The notes beneath the pieces were generated by a model. It saw nothing but the letters and a program-made list of their open reading frames with translations. It had not been told where the DNA came from and made no database searches. A DNA stretch of 5,739 nt from an uncultured Dehalococcoidales bacterium (GTDB lineage: Bacteria > Chloroflexota > Dehalococcoidia > UBA1151 > UBA1328). The stretch is from NCBI GenBank assembly GCA_905614375.1, contig CAJQSP010000053.1, positions 1-5,739 of the forward strand, given 5' to 3'. Position numbers and translations under genes: made by a program. The first letter of the stretch is position 1. The number at the start of each line of letters is the position of its first letter. Of this stretch, positions 1 through 5,171 are shown piece after piece.

Positions 1-83
1 TCGCGCTGAAACAGCGTTCCTACCCCATAGCGAGTCAACGTTCCAGCAGCTCCAGCTAGAGCTATATACACAATCTTTTCCAT
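1..83 (-). CDS. crcB: Fluoride channel CrcB/FluC, N-terminal fragment
   Basis: Only the first 27 codons are in the window; the gene continues beyond base 1. The translation begins MEKIVYIALAGAAGTLTRYG, which matches the start of the CrcB/FluC family: a short first membrane helix with the small-residue run followed by the conserved Arg-Tyr (R18, Y19). Known members are dual-topology dimeric fluoride channels of about 125 residues in the inner membrane that export toxic fluoride. The ATG at 83-81 is supported by a GGGGAA ribosome-binding site (91-96) seven bases upstream. The start lies about 540 bases beyond the bicupin stop, so it is probably a separate transcription unit. Identification rests on 27 residues only, but the pattern is characteristic. 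Confidence 0.8.
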   Translation of the reverse strand, partial: MEKIVYIALAGAAGTLTRYGVGTLFQR

Positions 84-215
84 AGTGAAATTCCCCATTC
101 ACCAGTTCAGTTATGCATGAGTGTGAGCCTTTCCCGGCTAATGCACCGCGGATCCTCATCGTACTCACATTCACACCCAGCGTAACCAGCGGCTCGCTCC
201 TCTGCGTCATTTATA
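84..215 (-). promoter_or_regulatory. Candidate crcB promoter and structured leader
   Basis: On the minus strand a TATAAA (215-210) could serve as a -10 box; no good -35 is visible. Starting there, the leader would be about 120 bases long. It contains a nested fold: ATGTGAG (164-158) can pair with CTCACA further on (near 127-122), ATGAG pairs with CTCAT, and inside lies AGCC-GGGAAA-GGCT. A long folded leader before crcB recalls the fluoride riboswitch, and the order GATGAG, small hairpin, closing strand is reminiscent of it. However, the highly conserved CUGAUG of that class is absent, so I do not call it one. The GGGGAA ribosome-binding site follows at 96-91. Confidence 0.3.
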
Positions 216-416
216 ACTCACCGAGAGTTGGGTTGCTTTTTAGCCGGTAGTAATCGATCGCATTTCAAGTTGAGTCCAATTTACGATGAGTGCCATCTAG
301 GTGAATCATGCTTCGTTTTCTTACTTCGCATCACCAAATAACCTGAGCCAGTCGCCAGAGAAGATCCAAAGTGCAGATTCGAATCCGGAGAAAAAGGGCG
401 GCAAGCTAGCCAACAA
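216..416. other. Gene-poor stretch without recognisable content
   Basis: Together with the leader and the two repeat copies this completes the 541-base gap between the bicupin stop and crcB. Open frames here (up to about 100 codons, minus strand) have no family resemblance and no convincing ribosome-binding site. A short inverted repeat, AACTC-ACCGA-GAGTT followed within a few bases by TTTTT (about 216-242), could be a weak plus-strand terminator, but no plus-strand gene precedes it. A palindrome GATTCGAATC at 376-385 has no matching tRNA arms. Confidence 0.4.
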
Positions 417-500
417 ACAATCCTCCCCCAAAGTGGGCGAGTTAGAGGGATAGATTGCGACGCGTGACTGAGTCGTCCGACGACGATAGAACCTAACACC
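417..500 (-). repeat. 3'-end structured repeat, copy 1 (diverged)
   Basis: This shares with copy 2, 103 bases away, the blocks ATTGCGACGC (454-463) and AGTCGTCCGACGACG (471-485), and an ending CTAAC (492-496). On the minus strand the second block folds as GTCGT-CGG-ACGAC. The left part (CAATC...CCTCCCCC...AGTGGG...GTTAGAGGGAT) is a degenerate form of the terminal hairpin that is perfect in copy 3. It lies downstream of the bicupin that stops at 625. Confidence 0.6.
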
Positions 501-516
501 ATCCACGACCATGGCT

Positions 517-619
517 GTAGCTATCCTTTGCCAGATGGAAAAGCTAGGGTAGGAGAATTGCGACGCTCGACCAAGTCGTCCGACGACGCCCGGAGCTAAC
601 GCCACTGCCCGACTAACGC
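517..619 (-). repeat. 3'-end structured repeat, copy 2
   Basis: This copy has an imperfect terminal hairpin (TAGCTATCCTTT at 518-529 against AAAAGCTAGGGTA at 539-551), then ATTGCGACGC (557-566), a CTTG-GT-CGAG stem on the minus strand, AGTCGTCCGACGACG (574-588) and CTAACGCC (596-603). A further CGACTAACGC (610-619) stands five bases after the bicupin stop codon; the same ten bases mark the boundary of copy 3. On the minus strand the motif reads GCGTTAGTCG. Confidence 0.65.
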
Positions 620-624
620 ACCAC

Positions 625-1365
625 CTAATCCACGTCAATTCGTGGCGGAGGATTCAGCACTGGGTGAATCGCCAAAAGCTTCGCAGGCTCACTACCCGAA
701 TTGTAAATTCCGTGTCGAATCCCAATCTCGCACGTAAAGCAATCGCCAGCAGCAAGAGGAACATTATTCTCATCCGCATAAACCGCCATCAAATCACCCT
801 CAAGACAGAACATCGACTCCTCATGACCCGGGTGGTAATGATTCGGAGCAATCGAACCTGGCTCGAACGTCAGTTCACTCAAATACAACGAAGCCGAACC
901 TAAGAAGTCGCCAACCATGTCATGGCGTGAAACTCCAGCCATGAACTCATACGGCTCGTTCTTGCTTCGAACGAAAACCGTAGAAGGTGGATCTCCGTCG
1001 GTGTACTCAGCATCCTGCAACGCCTCACGCTCTGGCTCAGCAGTCGGGTAAATCGTAATCAAACGCGCCGGAGAATCACCGACATTCTCAAGACCATGAC
1101 CAATACCAGCCGGAGCCAACACGCAATCACCCGCTGAAGCCTTGAATCGAGCAGTACCTACCCTGAACTCCATATCGCCTTCAACGACGAAAATCGCCTC
1201 TTCCGTATTCGGATGCAAGTGATAGCCCGATCGTACTCCCGGTTGAACAGTCAGATCGCCAACCGTCGCCATCGCAGCGCCAGTCGAAGCACCTGCCATA
1301 GTCAGCAGCTTTCCACCCTCCATAGGGGAGGACTTTTCTTGATCGGCTCGTCGGAGAATTGTCAT
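625..1365 (-). CDS. Bicupin protein with two intact metal sites
   Basis: The protein has 246 residues when started at the ATG at 1365, which has GAGG five bases upstream; an in-frame earlier start at 1389 is less likely. The N-terminal cupin (about 35-110) shows H49-x-H51, E55/E56 and G63, then GD (79-80) and H90 with N94. The C-terminal cupin (about 160-238) shows H176-x-H178, E182/E183 and G190, then GD (207-208) and H218 with N222. Each set is the standard 3-His/1-Glu divalent metal site, so both barrels should bind metal. It is soluble, with no signal peptide. Double cupins of this kind include dioxygenases, isomerases and aminohydrolases such as ureidoglycine aminohydrolase; at 246 residues it is shorter than gentisate dioxygenases (about 350). 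The substrate is unknown. It is a distant relative of the bicupin at 2137-2841. Confidence 0.85.
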   Translation of the reverse strand: MTILRRADQEKSSPMEGGKLLTMAGASTGAAMATVGDLTVQPGVRSGYHLHPNTEEAIFVVEGDMEFRVGTARFKASAGDCVLAPAGIGHGLENVGDSPARLITIYPTAEPEREALQDAEYTDGDPPSTVFVRSKNEPYEFMAGVSRHDMVGDFLGSASLYLSELTFEPGSIAPNHYHPGHEESMFCLEGDLMAVYADENNVPLAAGDCFTCEIGIRHGIYNSGSEPAKLLAIHPVLNPPPRIDVD

Positions 1366-1461
1366 ACAGGCCTCGTTTCTGATGAGCACAAGCGTCTATG
1401 CCCAAAGGTTGTACAGATAGTGAAGCGAAAGTTTACAGATATTGCCGAAACTCCGCTCGTC

Positions 1462-1480
1462 CATGACACGTTCGGTCATG
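1462..1480. repeat. Inverted repeat upstream of the bicupin
   Basis: CATGAC (1462-1467) and GTCATG (1475-1480) form a perfect six-base inverted repeat around ACGTTCG. It lies between the pseudogene stop (1491) and the bicupin start (1365). It could be an operator or a weak hairpin; no T-run follows on either strand, so it is not an intrinsic terminator. Confidence 0.3.
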
Positions 1481-1490
1481 CTCCAGCAAA

Positions 1491-2095
1491 TCACTCCAGC
1501 AGCTGACCGACTACTTCCACCACCCAATCGCCAACAATTTCAGGCTTACCATCAAGCTGACTCAGCTCCTTGCTGGGTCGAGAAAAAACGCCGCGTTCTA
1601 CCCGGCAAAAATCGCCCCTAAAGTGTCCCACTTTTGAGCAGCAACGAGCCAAATATCAAAAGGATCGATTCCAAGTTAGATTTCGGCGTCCTTATAAACC
1701 TTAGCCGCTAGCTTGAACGCCTTAACCGAATCTACCGATAACTGCTTATCGAAGAAATGAGAAATCTCAGCATTCTCGAGCTGCGCTGCGACAAATGCCG
1801 GCGGCGAATTGGTCAACGTAAGCATCGAAACACCGTGCTGCTTGAGACGTTCCAACTGCCCACGAACTTCCGCATTCACCGGCAACGATCTCATCGCCCC
1901 AACCACCCTCGAAAAGTCCGATTCTGTAACAGCAACTCCACGGCGCGCTGTAATCAGCTTAAAAGCTGAAACCCCGATCTGCTGAAAGTCTGAATAGTTG
2001 CCCAAAATCGAGATGACAAGAGCGTCCTGATTAACCTGCTCGAACAACTTTTTCAAATCTCACCCGAGCCATATTCGATGCAAAATCACATTCAT
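1491..2095 (-). pseudogene. Haloacid dehalogenase (type II HAD) pseudogene
   Basis: An open stretch starting with TTG at 2056 reads as the middle of a type II HAD hydrolase: LFEQV, then NYSDF...ITARRG in the cap, GAMRSLP, the motif II LTLTNSPPAFVAAQLENA, FFDKQLSVDSVKAFK with the catalytic Lys, and KVYKDAE. It stops at TAA (1678-1676). The same frame continues as LGIDPFDIW-LVAAQKWDTLGA with the acidic motif, hits TAG (1600-1598), then reads NAAFF. Adding one T to the run of six (1583-1588) restores RPSKELSQLDGKPEIVGDW...VGQLLE and a TGA at 1491. So there are two nonsense codons and one frameshift. The family is about 220-240 residues; the N-terminal DxN/DxD nucleophile segment is not recognisable. 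An in-frame MNVIL at 2095 followed by TGA (2062-2060) may be its remnant. About 15-20 residues also seem missing between LFEQV and NYSDF. It is non-functional as written. Confidence 0.85.
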
Positions 2096-2110
2096 TTTCT
2101 GAACGGTAAA

Positions 2111-2143
2111 GTTAGAGGGGGGGGGGTAGAACGCGACTAACGT
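2111..2143 (-). repeat. 3'-end repeat, copy 4 (internally deleted) with G10 tract
   Basis: This is a short remnant of the element seen at 417-500, 517-619 and 2930-3014. It keeps GTTAGAGGG (as in copy 1) at its left and CGACTAACG (2134-2142) at its right, so on the minus strand it is bounded by GTTAG and CTAAC. The middle is replaced by a run of ten G (2117-2126). The bicupin stop codon (2139-2137) is part of the GTTAG end. A homopolymer of this length is prone to slippage and to sequencing error. Confidence 0.5.
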
Positions 2144-2841
2144 AAAAACGGATGCACCACGCAAAGACGCGCCACGCCATCGCCACGATTCGTAAACCCA
2201 TACGACTCGTCAGGCTCAACAACCGCAGCATCATCCGAAGCAAGCTCAAATTCATCGCCAACAGCCGAAACCACAGAACCCGAAACCACAAAAATCGCAG
2301 TCTCAACATCGAAAGTTTCTACCGGAGTCGAAGCATCCGGCTGAATATCGACAAAGTACGAATAAGTCGACTTCGCACCCGAGAAATCTCCCGAAAGCTC
2401 AACCTTCTCGACGCCCTCAGCGTAAGCCACCCGCCGCGAATCAGCGCGAACAATCGCAGGGTTTGAAGTCGCGTCTTCTAGGTCCGGATCATCAATGTGA
2501 ATCGTCTCCGGTGGCGTAACGGGAAACGCAGTAATCATCCGACCCACCAAGCCAGTTCGATTATGAAATGCATGACCCGTCCCCGGAAGAGCAGTCACCG
2601 TATCACCCGGATACACAACTGCCCGTTTACCATCGACCCAACACTCAAGCTCTCCTTCGAGCATGATCTGCGTCTCTTCAGCGCCACCCGTGTGATAGTG
2701 ATACGGCACACCGTACCCAGGCTGGTAGTACAAATCACCAACATGCAAACTCGAATGCCCAAAATCAGCACCAGCAATCGCAAACCGAGGACACCCCGGA
2801 TACCGATCCACAGCCTCTTGCTCACTCCTACGAATAATCAA
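2137..2841 (-). CDS. Bicupin protein, second domain lacking metal ligands
   Basis: The protein has 234 residues. The N-terminal cupin (about 30-108) has H48-x-H50, E55/E56 and G63, then GD (79-80), P86, H90 and N94, which is a complete metal site. In the C-terminal cupin (about 155-232) the corresponding positions read V174, T176, E180 and Y214, so three of the four ligands are gone while the barrel strands and glycines remain; this domain is probably structural or binds ligand without metal. The start is a TTG at 2841: the frame is closed by a TAA seven codons upstream and no ATG or GTG fits better. The ribosome-binding site is weak (AGAAAGA or AGAAGA). It follows the dehydrogenase by 172 bases that contain a full repeat element. 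The stop codon lies inside a repeat end. The reaction is unknown. Confidence 0.8.
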   Translation of the reverse strand: MIIRRSEQEAVDRYPGCPRFAIAGADFGHSSLHVGDLYYQPGYGVPYHYHTGGAEETQIMLEGELECWVDGKRAVVYPGDTVTALPGTGHAFHNRTGLVGRMITAFPVTPPETIHIDDPDLEDATSNPAIVRADSRRVAYAEGVEKVELSGDFSGAKSTYSYFVDIQPDASTPVETFDVETAIFVVSGSVVSAVGDEFELASDDAAVVEPDESYGFTNRGDGVARLCVVHPFLR

Positions 2842-2886
2842 TTCTTCTAAATCTTTCTTTTACAGCCCAAAACCATTCACACTGTC

Positions 2887-2908
2887 ATCCTGAATTAATT
2901 TTCAGGAT
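2887..2908. repeat. Palindrome related to the GTCATCCTGA repeat
   Basis: ATCCTGAA (2887-2894) and TTCAGGAT (2901-2908) are perfect inverted copies around TTAATT. With the preceding GTC the left arm reads GTCATCCTGAA, the same opening as the repeat at 5083. It lies between the dehydrogenase stop and the bicupin start, where a transcript would fold into a hairpin, but no T-run follows. Confidence 0.5.
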
Positions 2909-2929
2909 CAAACGCACACCCGTCACAAT

Positions 2930-3014
2930 TACCCTAGCCCTTCCGGATGAAAGGGCTAGGGTAGGATAATGGTAGCTCGGAGCCGAGTCATCTGATGGCG
3001 AGCGCGACTAACGC
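2930..3014 (-). repeat. 3'-end structured repeat, copy 3 (best preserved)
   Basis: At the left is a perfect 13-base inverted repeat, TACCCTAGCCCTT (2930-2942) with AAGGGCTAGGGTA (2951-2963) and an eight-base loop. To its right, on the minus strand, are CTCGG-CT-CCGAG and a GCCAT-CAG-ATGAC stem. The right end CGACTAACGC (3005-3014) overlaps the last base of the dehydrogenase stop. Compared with copy 2, the small stem has a G-C to A-T change on both sides, which suggests the fold is kept. It could end or stabilise the upstream transcript, or be a miniature mobile element. Confidence 0.7.
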
Positions 3015-4123
3015 TAAAACCCGTGAACCATCACCCGCACCGCACCCGAAATCCGCTTATCGTCAGCCGCCGCAAACGCCTCAGCAATCTCATCCAAACC
3101 AAAATGATGCGTAACAATCGGGTCCGGATTCAACTTCCCAGCAGTCAATAACCCCAGAGCAATAGCGAACTCGCGCTCGCCATTCCAACTCGAAAAACTA
3201 TTCGACCACTGAATCGTCACCTCACGCTCCATCGCCATCGCCGGATCAATCGTCTGCGGCTTAGTGAACAACCCCAACACCGACACAACACCACCACGGC
3301 GGGTCATCTCAACCGCCTGCTGAATCAATTGCGACTGACCACCAACTGTCTCGAACGTAACCGCAGCCCCCTCGCCACCAGTCGCCGTCAAAACAGCCTC
3401 AACCGGATCCTGGGTAACTGAAACAACGGCCAATCCATCATCCTGAGCCCCATCGAAGGGTCTGGATCTGCCGTCTACAACGCCAACATCAGCCGATCCG
3501 GCAGAAACAGCCAAACCAACCGACTGTTCACGAGTTCCAATCAAAATTACTTGCGAAGCACCATTCGCCTTCAAAACCTGTCCCATCGTCAAAGCAATCG
3601 CCCCCGCCCCGATAATCGCAACGCTCTTACCCGCAAAATTCGGCACACGATTCATCGCATGAACACCGCACGCATAGCAATCAACCAACGCCGCAGCGTC
3701 AAAAGAAACATCGTTAGGGAGAGCTGTCACATTCTCGGCAATACAAACGTCGTACTGCGAAAAACCATGACTCCCCTGTCGAACGCCACCGCGCATCCCT
3801 CGATCAGCACAAAGGTGATACTGCCCGTCCCGGCACAACCGACACTCCCCACAACCCAGCAAATGCTCGGCCTCAATCCCCACGCGCTGACCAACCTCCA
3901 GACCCTCCACGCCTTCACCCAATCCAGCAACCACGCCAGAAAGCTCATGACCCTGCTGCCAACAAACATCGTCTCGAACTCGATAACCCCGATAGTTGTG
4001 CAAATCGCTCCCACAAACCCCAGCCGACATCACCTTGAAAAGAACCTCACCAGCCCCCGGCGTCGGAATCTCCTCCTCAACAACCCGAATGTCCTTCTCA
4101 CCATAAAAATAAGCCGTCTTCAT
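3014..4123 (-). CDS. Zinc-dependent medium-chain alcohol dehydrogenase
   Basis: The protein has 369 residues from the ATG at 4123. The catalytic domain has C37 (GVCGSDLH) and H59-E60 (GHE) as catalytic-zinc ligands, and C91, C94, C97 and C105 for the structural zinc. The nucleotide-binding fold begins at IIGAGAIALT (170-179), with Ala in place of the third Gly. It belongs to the threonine/sorbitol/butanediol dehydrogenase group and oxidises a secondary alcohol or polyol with NAD(P); the substrate is not readable. An extra loop of about 18 residues (near 217-235, with SRPFDGAQDDG) comes from a dispersed DNA repeat. Start choice is uncertain: AGGAG (4147-4143) is 19 bases from the ATG, 10 from an in-frame TTG at 4132 and 1 from a GTG at 4141. 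Homology favours the ATG, spacing the TTG. It lies 86 bases behind the RraA-like gene, probably co-transcribed. Confidence 0.9.
   Translation of the reverse strand: MKTAYFYGEKDIRVVEEEIPTPGAGEVLFKVMSAGVCGSDLHNYRGYRVRDDVCWQQGHELSGVVAGLGEGVEGLEVGQRVGIEAEHLLGCGECRLCRDGQYHLCADRGMRGGVRQGSHGFSQYDVCIAENVTALPNDVSFDAAALVDCYACGVHAMNRVPNFAGKSVAIIGAGAIALTMGQVLKANGASQVILIGTREQSVGLAVSAGSADVGVVDGRSRPFDGAQDDGLAVVSVTQDPVEAVLTATGGEGAAVTFETVGGQSQLIQQAVEMTRRGGVVSVLGLFTKPQTIDPAMAMEREVTIQWSNSFSSWNGEREFAIALGLLTAGKLNPDPIVTHHFGLDEIAEAFAAADDKRISGAVRVMVHGF
3436..3470 (-). repeat. Dispersed repeat inserted in frame in the dehydrogenase
   Basis: The plus-strand text CATCATCCTGAGCCCC...TCGAAGGG (3436-3460) matches the intergenic copy at 5082-5106 in 22 of 25 positions; all three differences are transitions. 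Here it lies inside the dehydrogenase gene and, with its flanks, encodes GRSRPFDGAQDDG on the minus strand without breaking the frame. The region TCTGGATCTG to 3470 is probably also part of the repeat. Confidence 0.75.
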
Positions 4124-4150
4124 ATTTGGCAACTCACGCACGCTCCTAAA

Positions 4151-4185
4151 TTGTCATTGCGAGGAGGAACAACGTGGCAATCAAC
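4151..4185. repeat. Dispersed GTCATTGCGAGGAGG-type repeat
   Basis: The text GTCATTGCGAGGAGGAAC...GTGGCAATC is a member of a repeat type seen between genes in many bacterial genomes; ATTGC and GCAAT form its inverted ends. It fills the gap between the RraA-like gene and the dehydrogenase. On the minus strand its CTCCT (4166-4162) is complementary to the dehydrogenase ribosome-binding site AGGAG (4147-4143) with a 14-base loop between, so it could mask that site in the message. Confidence 0.55.
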
Positions 4186-4209
4186 GTCCACCTCAATACT
4201 ACTTTCGAA

Positions 4210-4974
4210 TCAGTCACTATCAGCCGATCTCTCAGAAGAAGTCGCTCGCGACCAAGCAGCGTAAATCTTCTCCGTCTCCTCGTTGAACGGATAAAAAAAC
4301 TTAGGAGAAATCCCCTCCTTCTGCGTGTGCCACAAAATCGCAGCCTCAACCTCATCGTGATGAACACACTCGTCGTAAATCTCCGAAGCCAACTGAGCCG
4401 GAAGCACAACCACACCATCCTCATCACCAAGAATCACATCACCTGGCCAAACCAACACACCACCACACTGAATCGGCTCATTCACCTCATACGGCAATAC
4501 ATTCGGTTCACCGATAGTCGGAGTGCTACCCCCGCCGTAAACCGGATAACCATAATCAGCGACCTTGTGACCATCCCGAACGCCGCCATCGGTAACTAAT
4601 CCAGCCGCCTTCTGTGACAAAATCCGCGAAAAAACAACGTCACCACCAGTCGAAGTCATACTCTCACCCATGCAATCGGCCACCAAGCAATCACCCGGCG
4701 TCAAAGCCTCAAGCGCATCCCAACGAGGCGTCTCATTGAAACCCTCACCATGCCCACCACGAGTTACATACTCCTGCAAATCAGGGCGAGAAGGAAGATA
4801 GCGAAGTGTCACGGCGCGAGCCACCAAACGACGACTCGGAGCCAAACTGTGGACGCCATTCATGAACACCTTCAAGTATCCACGCTTCGCCAGTGCGCCA
4901 AGCACCGTAGCGTTCGAAACACCCTCGTACTTCTTCAAAACATCATCTGACACTCTCACGACAACATCAACCAA
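4210..4974 (-). CDS. RraA-like aldolase/decarboxylase family protein
   Basis: The protein has 254 residues and belongs to the RraA/HMG-aldolase (dimethylmenaquinone methyltransferase-like) family. SNATVLGAL (20-28) is the usual N-terminal helix, PGDCLVAD (93-100) leads into the fold, GGD (110-112) and GGVRDGHKVAD (130-140) hold the conserved Arg-Asp (R133, D134) that in characterised members binds pyruvate and the divalent metal, and PGDVILGDEDGVVVLP (177-192) is the family's closing signature. Members cleave 4-hydroxy-4-methyl-2-oxoglutarate or 4-carboxy-4-hydroxy-2-oxoadipate, or decarboxylate oxaloacetate; RNase E inhibition is the role of only a few. With these catalytic residues an enzymatic role is more likely, but the substrate is open. 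It is longer than the core family (160-230), with a charged C-terminal tail. Start TTG at 4974 is backed by AGGAG eight bases upstream. It is the first gene of the minus-strand block. Confidence 0.85.
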   Translation of the reverse strand: MVDVVVRVSDDVLKKYEGVSNATVLGALAKRGYLKVFMNGVHSLAPSRRLVARAVTLRYLPSRPDLQEYVTRGGHGEGFNETPRWDALEALTPGDCLVADCMGESMTSTGGDVVFSRILSQKAAGLVTDGGVRDGHKVADYGYPVYGGGSTPTIGEPNVLPYEVNEPIQCGGVLVWPGDVILGDEDGVVVLPAQLASEIYDECVHHDEVEAAILWHTQKEGISPKFFYPFNEETEKIYAAWSRATSSERSADSD

Positions 4975-4982
4975 CGGTCAAA

Positions 4983-4987
4983 CTCCT
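4983..4987 (-). promoter_or_regulatory. Ribosome-binding site that fixes a TTG start
   Basis: On the minus strand TTTTTAGGAG is followed by eight bases and then TTG (4974-4972). The spacing is ideal and no ATG or GTG lies at a suitable distance, so the RraA-like protein most likely starts at TTG. Confidence 0.65.
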
Positions 4988-5037
4988 AAAAATAAAAAGA
5001 CAATCACAGCGAAACTACCAATCCAAACACCGGCGCA

Positions 5038-5044
5038 GTATAAC
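5038..5044. promoter_or_regulatory. Candidate -10 box of the divergent region
   Basis: AGTATAAC reads TATACT on the minus strand (5043-5038) and TATAAC on the plus strand (5039-5044), each five of six matches to TATAAT. On the minus strand it is 63 bases before the RraA-like start and just downstream of the triple nine-base repeat; on the plus strand it is about 127 bases before the DUF3179 start. No good -35 box is visible in either direction. Confidence 0.25.
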
Positions 5045-5057
5045 CGTCACCCAAAGT

Positions 5058-5084
5058 CCAACACGCCCAACACGCCCAACACGT
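5058..5084. repeat. Three tandem nine-base repeats
   Basis: CCAACACGC occurs three times head to tail (5058-5066, 5067-5075, 5076-5084 with a final T). On the minus strand the unit reads GCGTGTTGG. The array abuts the dispersed repeat at 5082 and lies where a -35 region or activator site for the minus-strand block would be. Confidence 0.7.
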
Positions 5085-5113
5085 CATCCTGAACCCCGTC
5101 GAAGGGCTCCAAC
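5082..5113. repeat. Dispersed GTCATCCTGA...TCGAAGGG repeat, intergenic copy
   Basis: CGTCATCCTGAACCCC...TCGAAGGG (5082-5106), followed by CTCCAAC, is the intergenic copy of the repeat embedded in the dehydrogenase gene at 3436-3460. It lies in the divergent 197-base gap between the RraA-like gene and the DUF3179 gene. Confidence 0.7.
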
Positions 5114-5171
5114 TACCGATAACATCAAATCCACAAATCCCACCACAACGGAACACGCCAAAAAACACAAC

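Noticed and set aside
84..215. Fluoride riboswitch upstream of crcB
   Set aside because: The order of GATGAG and a small hairpin is suggestive, but the near-invariant CUGAUG and the pseudoknot partner of the 5' GG are not there.
371..390. tRNA-like TTCGAATCC
   Set aside because: The flanks do not form a five-base T stem on either strand, and no anticodon or acceptor arm is found around it; GATTCGAATC is simply a palindrome.
281..638. Two overlapping minus-strand open frames of 73 and 105 codons
   Set aside because: They run through the structured repeats, have no family resemblance, and no ribosome-binding site supports them.
2152..2850. Plus-strand open frames of 104 and 117 codons
   Set aside because: They are antisense to the bicupin with both cupin motifs in the other strand, and show no domain signal.
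2930..2963. Intrinsic terminator after the dehydrogenase
   Set aside because: The 13-bp hairpin is strong but no T-run follows it on the minus strand, so it is kept as a repeat element rather than called a terminator.
3551..4264. 237-codon plus-strand open frame
   Set aside because: It is antisense to the well-supported dehydrogenase; its Thr/Asn/Arg-rich composition is a by-product of the C/A-rich strand.
5058..5084. CRISPR array
   Set aside because: The nine-base units are directly adjacent, with no spacers, and far too short.
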